DNA from: Paenibacillus donghaensis
Lineage (GTDB): Bacteria; Bacillota; Bacilli; Paenibacillales; Paenibacillaceae
NCBI RefSeq assembly: GCF_002192415.1
Contig: NZ_CP021780.1
Coordinates: 6,572,001 to 6,636,000, forward strand
Reading direction: 5' to 3'
Length of the DNA: 64,000 nt
Position numbers and translations under genes: made by a program. The notes under the pieces were generated by a model. It was not told where the DNA came from and made no database searches. It worked only from the letters and a program-made list of their open reading frames with translations. Numbering within the stretch: the stretch's first letter is position 1; every line of letters starts with the position of its first letter. Below are positions 34,987 to 43,892 of the stretch, in pieces.

Positions 34987-37128
34987 ATGGCTTTCATCCC
35001 TAAAAAGCCCCTATTCCTTATCCTTGGCTTCCTAGCCGCCCTTCAAATTACGTTGTTCTCCTATTATTCACTAGCGGAGAAGCGCGAAACCCGGGCCGAA
35101 TTGGCCGACCTGTCCTCACAGGCGGTGATGCTGAGCGCAAGCATTGAAGAAAGGGCCTCCATTGTGAAGGGTATCAGCTCTTTTGTGCAAACGGTCGGCT
35201 TCAATGCTGCTCCTGAACTGTATAATAATTACTTGGTTACAGCCTACGGCAACGCCAGCCACGTGCTGAACCTGATGATTGCTCCAGACGGCCTGATCCG
35301 CTACCTCTATCCTCTCACCGGCAATTCGGCAATTCTCGGCAAAAGCATCTTTCTCGATCCTGCGCTTTCCTCACCCGGCTTAATTCAGGAAACGATACGA
35401 TCCCGCCAGATCACTATTGATGGTCCGCGCCTGCTGGCTCAGGGCAGCTATGGCATAGTTATCCGCCAAGCTATTTATGATGGCGATTCCTTCAGCGGAA
35501 TGGTCTCCGCCACTCTACTGATTGATGATATTGTCAGCCAATTCCAGCTGAAAGATTCAGCGGTCTATGTAACTGCGGCCAATCGCACTTTCTTGTTCGG
35601 CAGCCCTGTGCCCCAGGAGGGCACACAGATCACAGCACCGCTGAAGATCTACAACCAGAACTGGATCATAGCTTCGCCCCTGCATCCGCATAAGAAATGG
35701 GAGTCGCTGAGAAGCGTGCTGTGGATTGACCTTGCTACACTTCTGATCCTGGGCTTTATCCTCTACATCATTTGGCACCAGTCCCGCTTCAACCGTGACC
35801 TCGAGCGTGTGGTCAACATCCGTACCCAAGAGCTGCGTGTTTCGCAGCAGCTATATGAACGGCTGGCTCATTTCGACAGCCTGACAGAGATCCCGAATCG
35901 GCGTTATTTCATGGAGCAGCTGGAAGGTCTGCTGCAATCGGCAGAGCCGTCACAAACGTATACGCTGTTCTTTTTCGACCTCAACCGCTTTAAGGAAATC
36001 AATGATACGCTGGGGCATTCCACTGGCGATCAGGTTATCCGTGCTTTGGCGGGACGCCTGAAGCATAGGGATCTGCCCTATAAGCTGTTCGCACGGACAG
36101 GCGGCGATGAGTTCGTCATGCTGTTTGAGGATATGCCGGTTGATCACATCCCGCTGATAGCAAGGCAGATCAGTGACTGCATCTCCGAGGCACTCCATAT
36201 CTCCGGCGCGCAGCTAAGTCTCTCCACCAGCATCGGGATCGCGCTCTATCCTGAACATTCGCTGGATAAAGAGGATCTGCTGAAATTTGCCGATTTCTCG
36301 ATGTATGAGGCCAAGCAGCGGGAGGAACGCAACTATTTCCTGTTTGACTCCGATCTGCGCGAGCGGCTGCAGCACAAACGGCTAATCTCCAAATATCTCC
36401 ACTCCGCTCTGGAGCGGGAGGAATTCGTGCTGTATTACCAGCCTCAGGTCAACGCCGTTACAGGCGAGCTGATCGGTCTGGAGGCACTGATCCGCTGGAA
36501 TCATCCGGAGAAGGGGCTGATTGGACCTGGAACCTTCATCGCTGCTGTCGAGGAGGCCGGGCTGATGATTCAGCTTACGGATTGGGTGCTGCGCGAGGTA
36601 TGCCGCCAGCTCTGCGAATGGAGGCAGGACGGCATGAAGCTGCTGCGCACATCGATCAACATCTCCAACAGCTGGTTCTACAACCGCAACCTGATGGAGA
36701 ATCTATTTGATATCCTGCAGGAATACCAGTTGGAGACGGATGTGCTTGAATTTGAGATTACCGAGAGCACAGCGCTGCTGGAGGAGCATTATCCGCTGCT
36801 GCAGCAGATGCGTGACTGCGGAATTGTAGTCTCGATTGATGATTTCGGCACCAAATATTCCTCACTGAATTATTTGAAGCATTTTCCCGTGAACAAAATT
36901 AAAATTGACCGCACCTTTATCACAGGCATCGGCATCAGCTCCATTGACGAGACGATCATAGAGTCGATCGTGTTCGTGGCCTCCCAGCTGGGCTACGATC
37001 TGATTGCCGAAGGGGTGGAAACTGCCGCGCAGGCGGAATTCCTGGTGCGGCATGATTGCCCGTATATCCAAGGCTTCCTCTTCTTCCCGCCGCTGCCCGC
37101 AGCGGAGATCCGAAGATTGGCTTCATAA
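34987..37128 (+). CDS. CHASE-GGDEF-EAL cyclic-di-GMP signalling protein
   Basis: 713 residues. Membrane helix ~8-27, extracellular CHASE-like sensor containing 'ASIEERASIVKGISSFVQTV' (~45-230), membrane helix ~240-262, cyclase domain with intact 'RTGGDEFVMLF' near residue 376 and EAL domain from ~470. EAL residues are present ('LEALIRWNHPEKG', 'FEITEST', 'KIKIDRTF', 'IAEGVE'), but the loop-6 motif reads 'DDFGTKYSSL' with Lys replacing the usual second Gly. This could alter phosphodiesterase activity. The cyclase half looks complete. GGAGG precedes the ATG. It is the second membrane GGDEF-EAL sensor within 5.5 kb; the two share architecture but not their sensor type. Confidence 0.88.
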   Translation: MAFIPKKPLFLILGFLAALQITLFSYYSLAEKRETRAELADLSSQAVMLSASIEERASIVKGISSFVQTVGFNAAPELYNNYLVTAYGNASHVLNLMIAPDGLIRYLYPLTGNSAILGKSIFLDPALSSPGLIQETIRSRQITIDGPRLLAQGSYGIVIRQAIYDGDSFSGMVSATLLIDDIVSQFQLKDSAVYVTAANRTFLFGSPVPQEGTQITAPLKIYNQNWIIASPLHPHKKWESLRSVLWIDLATLLILGFILYIIWHQSRFNRDLERVVNIRTQELRVSQQLYERLAHFDSLTEIPNRRYFMEQLEGLLQSAEPSQTYTLFFFDLNRFKEINDTLGHSTGDQVIRALAGRLKHRDLPYKLFARTGGDEFVMLFEDMPVDHIPLIARQISDCISEALHISGAQLSLSTSIGIALYPEHSLDKEDLLKFADFSMYEAKQREERNYFLFDSDLRERLQHKRLISKYLHSALEREEFVLYYQPQVNAVTGELIGLEALIRWNHPEKGLIGPGTFIAAVEEAGLMIQLTDWVLREVCRQLCEWRQDGMKLLRTSINISNSWFYNRNLMENLFDILQEYQLETDVLEFEITESTALLEEHYPLLQQMRDCGIVVSIDDFGTKYSSLNYLKHFPVNKIKIDRTFITGIGISSIDETIIESIVFVASQLGYDLIAEGVETAAQAEFLVRHDCPYIQGFLFFPPLPAAEIRRLAS

Positions 37129-37227
37129 GCCGTAAGGCCCGGCCAACCCTGATTAATCGGTGGATGAAAACGGTATCATCGATTATAATACAAGGGAAGA
37201 ACAGACTATCCGAAAGGATTGGGAGAC

Positions 37228-37545
37228 ATGTGGTTATCCAACGCGGAGCTAGCTGGAACCTTGCTGTTTGCGCTGATTCTGGCAGGACTATCCTTCCTGA
37301 TTATTCGCAGCATGCCGAAGATGGGCCTTAATATTACCGCATTCCGCAAACGGACGCTGGTCTGGACCCAGGTGGCCCTGGTGCTGACCGTACTACAGCT
37401 TAATTTCAAGGCCGGCGATTGGCGGTTTGCGATTATTCTGGGGATGATTGTCCTGTTTACAGGCAGTATCTGGCTGTCCGCCCGCCGCTATGATCAGCTT
37501 CTGCCCACAGCACCGGACGCCGAAGGCGCCCCATCCGAGCAATAA
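37228..37545 (+). CDS. Small membrane protein of unknown function
   Basis: A 105-residue protein from ATG at 37228 with AAAGGA nine bases upstream. Three hydrophobic segments are evident: 'LAGTLLFALILAGLSFLII', 'LVWTQVALVLTVLQLNF' and 'FAIILGMIVLFTGSIWL', with a short basic loop between the first two and a polar Pro/Ala/Glu C-terminal tail. No family motif was recognised. It is followed by a strong terminator, so it is a single-gene unit or the end of readthrough from the c-di-GMP gene 99 bases upstream. Confidence 0.65.
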   Translation: MWLSNAELAGTLLFALILAGLSFLIIRSMPKMGLNITAFRKRTLVWTQVALVLTVLQLNFKAGDWRFAIILGMIVLFTGSIWLSARRYDQLLPTAPDAEGAPSEQ

Positions 37546-37552
37546 ACGTTCG

Positions 37553-37598
37553 CACAAGCGGATACCGTCCCTCAGGGGACAGTATCCGCTTGTGTTTA
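37553..37598 (+). terminator. Rho-independent terminator
   Basis: CACAAGCGGATAC and GTATCCGCTTGTG form a perfect 13-bp stem with a further GTCCC/GGGAC pairing inside, followed by TTTATTT. Confidence 0.85.
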
Positions 37599-37680
37599 TT
37601 TAAGGAGGTTGCTCAGGCATACTTTTGACTCCGGCATCCATACTAGGGATATTCAAATTTTGATAATGGAGGGATGCTGT

Positions 37681-38157
37681 GTGGACAAGAAACTGAATCT
37701 GCTGATGTTCAGCGGGGAATATGACAAGGCCATGGCCGGACTGATTCTGGCGAATGCAGCCAGGGACATCGATCTGGAGGTCACGATGTTCTTCTCCTTC
37801 TGGGGGCTGTTTCTGGTGCGTGACCCGGAAACCATGACGCTGGAGGACAAAACAATCTATGAGAAGCTGATGGATGTGATCACCCCGAAAGGTCCGCAGC
37901 AGTTGCCCCTGTCGCACCTAAATTTCAGCGGGCTGGGGCGGATGATGCTGGAGGAGATGATGGAGGAGCAAGGCGCGCCGAAGCTGATCCACTTCCTAAA
38001 AGGCGCCCGCAAAAAAAACATCAAATTCTACGCCTGCAAGCTGTCGGTGGAGATTATGGGCTTCAAGCCAGAGGAGCTGCTGCCGGAGGTGGAGATCATC
38101 GATGCTGCCGCTTATCTGAAGGATGCGCTGGAAAGCGACATCCAGCTGTTTATTTAG
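37681..38157 (+). CDS. DsrE/DsrF/DrsH-like family protein
   Basis: About 158 residues from GTG at 37681, eight bases after GGAGG. The Rossmann-like DsrE fold is indicated by 'LNLLMFSGEYDKAMAGLILANAARDIDLEVTMFFSFWGLFLV' and the conserved Cys in 'IKFYACKLSVEIMGF' near residue 120, the position that carries persulfide sulfur in sulfur-relay proteins. Known relatives in Bacillota accompany rhodanese and TusA-like proteins. The next gene, 158 bases downstream on the same strand, encodes a cysteine-desulfurase-like enzyme, which supports a role in sulfur transfer. No TusA or rhodanese gene was seen here. Confidence 0.8.
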   Translation: MDKKLNLLMFSGEYDKAMAGLILANAARDIDLEVTMFFSFWGLFLVRDPETMTLEDKTIYEKLMDVITPKGPQQLPLSHLNFSGLGRMMLEEMMEEQGAPKLIHFLKGARKKNIKFYACKLSVEIMGFKPEELLPEVEIIDAAAYLKDALESDIQLFI

Positions 38158-38315
38158 CTTCGGAGGCACCCCTCCGAGGGTGGGCTTTAACCTATTCCCT
38201 GCAGCGGCATATACTGAGCCATAGAAACTACTGGCACACCGCCAGCCCGAAGCCGCTTGCTCTCCCCCCGGCGCTTCAGGTTATGCAGGCGCTGTTCCGG
38301 CTGGAGGGATTATCC

Positions 38316-39824
38316 GTGCTGAGTACTATTCCCGCCTCTGCCGCCGAAGCTCCCGCTTCGCTGCAGGAGCACTTCGCTTACTTCCGAGAACACACCGTTG
38401 GTATAGGTCATCAAATCTCCACACCCTATGGCAGGCAGCCCTTGCTCTACGCAGACTGGACAGCAAGCGGAAGGCTCTATGAGCCGATTGAGCGCCGGCT
38501 GCTGGAGCTGTTCGGCCCTTATGTCAGCAATCCGCATACCGAATCCAATACAACAGGCCTTACCATGACCCTGGCCTATGAAGAGGCGCGGTCCATCATC
38601 AAACAGCATGTCCATGCCGGTCCACAGGATGCACTGATCTTCTGCGGCAACGGGACGACCGGAGCCGTGAACAAGCTGCAGCGTCTGCTGGGGCTGAAGC
38701 TGCCGGAATGGCTGAAGGAATGGCAGCCCCCCGCCGGGGAACGGCCGGTCATCTTCATCAGCCATATGGAGCATCACTCCAACCTGCTGCCCTGGCAGGA
38801 GGGGATCGGCGATGTGGTGACCGTTCCACCCGCAGCGGACGGCAATACCGATCCGGTGCAGCTGGAGGCGCTGCTGGTGGCGTACCGCCACCGCCGCTTC
38901 AAGATCGGCTCGTTCACGGCCTGCTCCAACGTGACCGGCATTCAGACCCCGTACGGGCGGCTTGCCGCTCTGATGCACCTACATGGCGGGGTTTGTTTTG
39001 TCGATTTCGCCGCCAGTGCGCCTTACGCGCCCATTGATATGCACCCGGCTTCGCCACTGGAGAAGCTGGACGCGATCTTCTTCTCGCCGCATAAGTTTCT
39101 TGGCGGGCCGGGCACGAACGGTGTCCTGGTGTTCGACACCGCCCTGAGCCGGTGCCGCCTGCCGGATGAGCCGGGCGGCGGCACCGTAGTCTGGGTGAAT
39201 CCTTGGGGCGAACGCCGCTATATCCCTGACACGGAGGTCCGTGAGGACGGGGGCACGCCCGGCTTCCTGCAGGCCTTCCGCACCGCGCTCTGCATCCGCC
39301 TGAAGGACTCGATGAACGGACGCGGCCAGTATATGTCGCTGCGCGAGCAGCAGCTGTGCTCCCTGCTCATGGAAGGACTGCGCAGCATCCCTGGACTCAC
39401 CCTGCTTGCAGGCAACCACAAGCAGCGTCACGGTATTGTCTCCTTCAACCTGCGGGACATCCATTACAACCTCGTCGTCCAGCTGTTGAATGACCGTTTC
39501 GGCATCCAGTCGCGCGGCGGCTGCTCCTGCGCCGGCCCTTACGGGCATTTCCTGCTCGGGCTGGGGCCAGCGCTCTCCGCACAATTCATCGATGCGATCG
39601 ATGCCGGCGACCAGTCGCTGAAGCCGGGCTGGGTCCGCCTCTCCTTGCATCCCATCATGACTGAAGCAGAGGTCAAGCGGATGATCGACGCGGTCCAGGG
39701 CATCACACAGCACATCAAAGAGTGGCAGCAGGACTACCGCTACCACTCGGCTACCAACAGCTGGGTTCACCTGCACCATGCATCTCCAAGCCCGGCAGAG
39801 GTGCGTGAGCTTTTTACAATGTGA
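38316..39824 (+). CDS. Class V aminotransferase-fold enzyme, cysteine desulfurase/selenocysteine lyase-like
   Basis: About 502 residues from GTG at 38316, seven bases after GGAGGG (the frame is open 11 codons earlier without a ribosome site). The PLP-binding features are 'NGTTGAVNKLQRLLGL' (phosphate loop), 'FISHMEHHSNLLPWQE' (stacking His), 'CFVDFAASAPYAPIDMH' (Asp) and 'FFSPHKFLGGPGTNGVLVF' (Schiff-base Lys near residue 264). The C-terminal 'SRGGCSCAGPYGHFLLG' supplies Cys residues where desulfurases have their persulfide Cys. It is larger than IscS or SufS (~400) by an N-terminal extension and C-terminal helices. Likely substrate is cysteine or a related thiol amino acid; context with DsrE supports this. 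Confidence 0.82.
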   Translation: MLSTIPASAAEAPASLQEHFAYFREHTVGIGHQISTPYGRQPLLYADWTASGRLYEPIERRLLELFGPYVSNPHTESNTTGLTMTLAYEEARSIIKQHVHAGPQDALIFCGNGTTGAVNKLQRLLGLKLPEWLKEWQPPAGERPVIFISHMEHHSNLLPWQEGIGDVVTVPPAADGNTDPVQLEALLVAYRHRRFKIGSFTACSNVTGIQTPYGRLAALMHLHGGVCFVDFAASAPYAPIDMHPASPLEKLDAIFFSPHKFLGGPGTNGVLVFDTALSRCRLPDEPGGGTVVWVNPWGERRYIPDTEVREDGGTPGFLQAFRTALCIRLKDSMNGRGQYMSLREQQLCSLLMEGLRSIPGLTLLAGNHKQRHGIVSFNLRDIHYNLVVQLLNDRFGIQSRGGCSCAGPYGHFLLGLGPALSAQFIDAIDAGDQSLKPGWVRLSLHPIMTEAEVKRMIDAVQGITQHIKEWQQDYRYHSATNSWVHLHHASPSPAEVRELFTM

Positions 39825-39896
39825 GGATGTGACGATTAAGGCGATGCGAGAACTGTGAACCACAGACTTCGCTCCGTGCAGCTTCAGGACATTTCC

Positions 39897-40505
39897 TTAC
39901 TTCTGCCCTGTCCCTATTCTGGCAAACCGCGCTTCAATCGCCTTCACGCCCCATAAGGAAAGACCGATAAACAGCAGCACATAGATGATCTCCCACGGCT
40001 GCCGGAGGAAGCGCTCCAGATCGTTGCCGATATAAGTCACTGCGAACACCATAATTGCCTTGCCCGCGCAAAGCGCCAGCAGATAGGAACGCAGCCTCAT
40101 CCCGGCCAGTCCGGCCGCCATATTGATCACCACAAACGGACCGACCGGAAACAGGCTAAGCAGAAAAACATAGCTGAATCCGCTCTGGCGCACCCACCTC
40201 ATCCCCCTCTCGACCTTGGGCCGCTCCGCCCATTTCGCCAGCAGCCGGTGGGAGGCCACCTTGCGGATGATCAGAAACGCCGTCAGGCAGCCGGCCACCA
40301 GGCCAATCCAGGAATAGAGGAACCCCAGCCATAAACCATATACGGCCCCATTCAAGCCAACAATTGCAATCGTCGGCAGCGGTGGGACAAAGGACTTCAT
40401 AAATGTCAGCCCAACCCCAGGAAGGGGGCCGAGCGAACGGTATTGCTCCAGCAGCTGCCGCAGATTGTCCTCGGTCAGCCATGAGATTGTATTTAACAGA
40501 AACAT
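39897..40505 (-). CDS. TVP38/TMEM64 (DedA/VTT superfamily) membrane protein
   Basis: The 202-residue protein has five to six hydrophobic segments and the VTT-domain signature 'SFVPPLPTIAIVGLNGAVYGLWLGFLYSWIGLVAGCLTAFLIIRKVA' followed by 'FSYVFLLSLFPVGPFVVINMAAGLAGMRLRSYL'. VTT/DedA proteins include lipid scramblases and undecaprenyl phosphate flippases (UptA, PopT); the F/G-rich re-entrant loops are visible here. GAGGAGCG precedes the ATG. It is convergent with the class V aminotransferase gene, and no specific partner is suggested by context. Confidence 0.85.
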   Translation of the reverse strand: MFLLNTISWLTEDNLRQLLEQYRSLGPLPGVGLTFMKSFVPPLPTIAIVGLNGAVYGLWLGFLYSWIGLVAGCLTAFLIIRKVASHRLLAKWAERPKVERGMRWVRQSGFSYVFLLSLFPVGPFVVINMAAGLAGMRLRSYLLALCAGKAIMVFAVTYIGNDLERFLRQPWEIIYVLLFIGLSLWGVKAIEARFARIGTGQK

Positions 40506-40688
40506 TGCTTGCCGCTCCTCATCCCGGTTATAATTCTTAATACCTGAGACTCAAGTATACAATACTTTCCCGGCTGTCATTACTATGGCCTGAAGGATTT
40601 TCGCCGGTGATGGACTGCCGCACAGGGCGGGGTAAATATAATTATCTCCGGTTAAGCAGGGAGACCAATAAGAGAAGAGGAGCTGGCC

Positions 40689-41237
40689 ATGATGGAATCC
40701 TTTCGAACGGACAAGCAGCAGGAACACGTCGTGACCTTATGGCTACACGATGACGGCATGCTGCCGAACAATGCGCAGCTACCCGTGCTAATCTATCCAG
40801 GTGCACTGGCTGAAGCCCCGCAGGAAATAGAAGCCCGGTTCAACCGCAACGGCTGGGGCAACAGCTGGCAGAACGGGGTCTTCAACTATCATCATTATCA
40901 CAGCAATTGCCATGAGGTGCTTGGAGTGATCCGCGGCTCGGCAGCCCTGCAGTTGGGTGGCGATTCGGGAGAAACCTTACATGTTGGTGCAGGTGATGTA
41001 CTGGTGCTTCCAGCCGGGACCGCACACAAGCGGCTTCACAGCAGCGCTGATTTCTCGGTGGCTGGTGCCTATCCCGCCGGTATGGACTATAACCTGCGCA
41101 GGGATAACGCCGCTGACCGGGTGGAGGCGCTGAAGGAAATTCCCGGCGTTCCGTTGCCTGCAACTGATCCTGTGTACGGCGGGGATGGACCGTTGCGGGC
41201 CCATTGGCAGGCAGCTAATTCCAGAGGAGAGGGCTAG
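40689..41237 (+). CDS. Cupin domain protein (YjlB-like)
   Basis: The 182-residue protein has a single cupin barrel: motif 1 'YHHYHSNCHEVLGVIRGSAALQLG' (His ligands and Glu) and motif 2 'VGAGDVLVLPAGTAHKRL'. The opening 'FRTDKQQEHVVTLWLHDDGMLPNNAQLPVLIYPGAL' is characteristic of the B. subtilis YjlB group, whose function is unknown. GAGGAG precedes the ATG. The protein is probably a small metal-dependent enzyme or sugar/acid-binding protein in the cytoplasm. It lies 100 bases upstream of an acetyltransferase gene on the same strand and may share a transcript with it. Confidence 0.85.
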   Translation: MMESFRTDKQQEHVVTLWLHDDGMLPNNAQLPVLIYPGALAEAPQEIEARFNRNGWGNSWQNGVFNYHHYHSNCHEVLGVIRGSAALQLGGDSGETLHVGAGDVLVLPAGTAHKRLHSSADFSVAGAYPAGMDYNLRRDNAADRVEALKEIPGVPLPATDPVYGGDGPLRAHWQAANSRGEG

Positions 41238-41337
41238 GGTTTGCCCGTAGGCTCCCACTACTCCGCAGAGCAGACAAGCGCTGCGTTTCAGCGCCTCTTG
41301 GACTATAATATAGGACATGATAAAGGAGGCGCTGACT

Positions 41338-41835
41338 ATGCTAATTCAATCGGATGTAATGGACATACGCAGAACTGCCGTGGAGGACTTGGATTTCGTA
41401 CTGGAGGTGGAGCAGGATGAGCTTAACCGTCATTATGTGGCCCAGTGGAGCCGCGGGCAGCATAAGGCATCGCTTACAGATGGGGATTTCCTGCATCTGA
41501 CAATGCTGGAGAAGACGGGCGAACGTCTGGGTTATGTGCTGATCAGCGGACTTCAGGACCGCAACCTCGCCGTCTGTCTAAGAAGAATTGTTATTCAGAC
41601 CAAAGGACAGGGCTACGGTACCGCCCTGCTGCCGCTTCTTACGGAATGGATCTTCACACAGACCGAGGCCCACCGGCTATGGCTTGATGTTGTTATACAT
41701 AATCACAGGGCACAGCATGTGTATCAAATGGCCGGTTTTACGCTGGAGGGAACCTTGCGTGAATGCCTGAAAATGGGCGAGACCTATGAGACGATGCAGA
41801 TTATGTCTCTGCTGCGGCATGAGTATGAAAGCTAG
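41338..41835 (+). CDS. GNAT family N-acetyltransferase
   Basis: About 165 residues from ATG at 41338, eight bases after AAAGGAGG (an upstream in-frame ATG lacks a site). GNAT features: 'IRRTAVEDLDFVLEVEQDE' at the start, the acetyl-CoA pyrophosphate loop 'RRIVIQTKGQGYGTALLPLLTEW' (QxxGxG/A) and 'LDVVIHNHRAQHVYQMAGFTLEGTLRE' (motif B). This last part resembles the RimJ/SpeG-like branch acting on protein N-termini, ribosomal proteins or polyamines. The acceptor is unknown. A MITE-like element lies 40 bases downstream. Confidence 0.85.
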   Translation: MLIQSDVMDIRRTAVEDLDFVLEVEQDELNRHYVAQWSRGQHKASLTDGDFLHLTMLEKTGERLGYVLISGLQDRNLAVCLRRIVIQTKGQGYGTALLPLLTEWIFTQTEAHRLWLDVVIHNHRAQHVYQMAGFTLEGTLRECLKMGETYETMQIMSLLRHEYES

Positions 41836-41874
41836 TGGTCAATAAGTTCTAAACCATGATTTAGTTGCACATTC

Positions 41875-42195
41875 GGTTACTATTTAGGTCTCAGCGAAGA
41901 TTTAGAATATTACTCCGGAACTTTCAACGCAAATAGATGCAGAAGTGCAACTAATTACAGCCGAAACCTCTATCAGGAGGTGATTAAGTGCGATACTGCA
42001 ACTAATTTCGAGAAAATCAAGTCTTCTACGCTCAAACTCTGGAATTAAGTGCCTATTTGCAACTATTTGCTCCAAAACGTAAAAAATCAGCTAATTAGAT
42101 GCACTTTTGCAGCTAATTCAATGGCTCGGATTTAACGGACCACTACGAAGTTAAATATTCTATATTCTCATCATACGGATGCCTAAGCAGTAACC
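41875..42195 (+). repeat. MITE-like intergenic element, copy B (complete)
   Basis: Begins GGTTACTATTTAGG and ends CCTAAGCAGTAACC (12 of 14 positions pair as inverted ends). It is 321 bp and colinear with copy A: four palindromic units of the AATTAG/AAGTGC type near 41931-41956, 41993-42009, 42041-42067 and 42091-42117. Flanks are ACATTC and ACTTTC, a possible diverged 6-bp duplication. An outer pair TAGTGGTC (41833) / GACCACTA (42138) also exists. It fills the gap between the acetyltransferase and the pyrimidine operon end. Confidence 0.8.
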
Positions 42196-42220
42196 ACTTT
42201 CCCAGCTATCTGCACCAGCA

Positions 42221-42460
42221 TCATAATACGGCAGTGGATTGCACATCCGCCGCACGGCCCGACAGCAGCACAGTGGTTACATACTTCCGACCATCCGCCG
42301 TCAGCAGCAGCAGCTCCACGGCAGCAGGTGCCGGCTCGCTTCTGGCGAAGGTGATGTGCGCCCCGTCCAGATCCTCCAGGATACCGGCGACCCGGTATCC
42401 CTTGAACAGCAGCTCATCCACCTCCTGCCGCTCCTTGGCAAACTCCTCATAAGCCGACAT
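42221..42460 (-). CDS. Small protein coupled to dihydropyrimidinase, unknown function
   Basis: 79 residues: '[20 protein letters not shown]' forms a charged helix, then a short alpha/beta segment '[20 protein letters not shown]' and '[21 protein letters not shown]'. The ATG overlaps the dihydropyrimidinase stop (TAATG), so it is the last gene of the pre/hyd operon and translationally coupled. No family was recognised. There is no signal peptide or membrane helix. Its consistent coupling suggests an accessory role in the pathway, but this is inference from position alone. Confidence 0.6.
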   Translation of the reverse strand: MSAYEEFAKERQEVDELLFKGYRVAGILEDLDGAHITFARSEPAPAAVELLLLTADGRKYVTTVLLSGRAADVQSTAVL

Positions 42461-43890
42461 TAGCTCACCCCTCCACTGATTTCCTTACGCGCCGGAAGCG
42501 GGGACGCTTCTGCTGCGAACCGTTTGCGGTGCAGATACTGCCCGGCCCCTGCGGAACCTACAAATGCCCGGTCACGAATGACGAACTCGCCGCGGCTCAG
42601 TACGGAAACCGGCTCACCGGTAATCTCCATCCCCTCGAACGCATTATAATCCACCTTCATATGGTGGGTTGCAGCCGACAAGGTCCGTGTAACCGCCGGA
42701 TCAAAAATCACAATATCCGCATCACTGCCCACGGCAAGTGTGCCTTTCTGCGGAAACAGCCCAAACAGCTTGGCGCTGGAGGTGGATATGATATCAACGA
42801 ATTTGTTCAGCGATATCCGGCCCTTCTGGACCCCCTCCGAGTACAGGATGCTGAAGCGGTCCTCAATTGTTGGCCCGCCGTTGGGAATTTTGGAGAAATC
42901 ACCGCGTCCCAGCTCCTTCTGCCCCTTGAAATCAAAGGAGCATTGATCCGAGCCGATGGTCTGCAGAGAGCCGTTCCACAGCGCATCCCACAGCACATCC
43001 TGGTTCCACTGCTCGCGCAGTGGAGGCGACCAGACATATTTGGCCCCCTCGAAATCCGGCTTCGCCAGTGCCTCTACATCCAGCACCAAATACTGCGGGC
43101 AGGTCTCGCCGTAGACCCGCAGCCCTTTTTTGCGCGCTTCGGCAATCTTCCAGGCGGCTTCCGCACAGGTCACGTGGACTACGTACAGCTGTGAATCCGT
43201 CAGCTCTGTCAAGTATGCAGCCCGGCCTGTAGCCTCACCCTCCAGCTCCGGCGGACGGGTCAAGGCATGATAGATCGGATCGGTATTCCCGGCGGCCAGC
43301 GCCTGCTCTACCAGGTATTCAATGACATCGCCGTTCTCGGCGTGGACCATTACCAGCGCGCCTTCTTGTTTGGCCGTCTGCAAGGTTTTGTACAAGGTGC
43401 CGTCATCAGCCTGGAAGGTATTCTTGTAAGCCATGAACACCTTCAGGGAGGTGATGCCTTCATCCTCAATGATCTGGGGCAGCTCGCCCAGCACCCTGTC
43501 GCTGAGCTCCGACACCATCAGGTGGAAGCTGTAATCGATCACCGCCTTATCCTGCGACTTCGCATGCCAGGTGTCCACGGCCTGCTGCAGCGGCTGGCCT
43601 TTGGTGGTTAGACAGAAATCGATGACTGTGGTTGTTCCGCCATAGGCGGCCGCTATCGTCCCGCTCTCGAAATCATCGGCGGTCACCGTTCCTCCGAACG
43701 GCATATCCAGATGGGTATGCGGATCAATGCCGCCCGGGAATACATAACAGCCGGACGCATCAATCACTTCCGCATCCTGTGCGTCAATCTGCAGCCCAAT
43801 CTGCGCAATTACGCCACTCTCAATCAGCATATCTCCTGTATACGTATCCGCTGCGGTAACAATGATTCCGTTCTTGATCAGCTTCTTCAT
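42460..43890 (-). CDS. hydA: Dihydropyrimidinase / D-hydantoinase
   Basis: The 476-residue amidohydrolase has all metal-site features: '[16 protein letters not shown]' (HxH near residue 58), '[11 protein letters not shown]' (carbamylated Lys near 150), '[10 protein letters not shown]' (His), 'VVHVTCAEA' (His) and 'GSDQCSFDF' (Asp near 315). Dihydropyrimidinases open dihydrouracil and dihydrothymine to N-carbamoyl-beta-amino acids. Its place immediately after preTA supports the pyrimidine role rather than broad hydantoin hydrolysis. Start ATG at 43890 is two bases from the preA stop with GAGGTG upstream. Cytoplasmic, probably tetrameric as in the family. Confidence 0.92.
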   Translation of the reverse strand: MKKLIKNGIIVTAADTYTGDMLIESGVIAQIGLQIDAQDAEVIDASGCYVFPGGIDPHTHLDMPFGGTVTADDFESGTIAAAYGGTTTVIDFCLTTKGQPLQQAVDTWHAKSQDKAVIDYSFHLMVSELSDRVLGELPQIIEDEGITSLKVFMAYKNTFQADDGTLYKTLQTAKQEGALVMVHAENGDVIEYLVEQALAAGNTDPIYHALTRPPELEGEATGRAAYLTELTDSQLYVVHVTCAEAAWKIAEARKKGLRVYGETCPQYLVLDVEALAKPDFEGAKYVWSPPLREQWNQDVLWDALWNGSLQTIGSDQCSFDFKGQKELGRGDFSKIPNGGPTIEDRFSILYSEGVQKGRISLNKFVDIISTSSAKLFGLFPQKGTLAVGSDADIVIFDPAVTRTLSAATHHMKVDYNAFEGMEITGEPVSVLSRGEFVIRDRAFVGSAGAGQYLHRKRFAAEASPLPARKEISGGVS

Positions 43891-43892
43891 CC

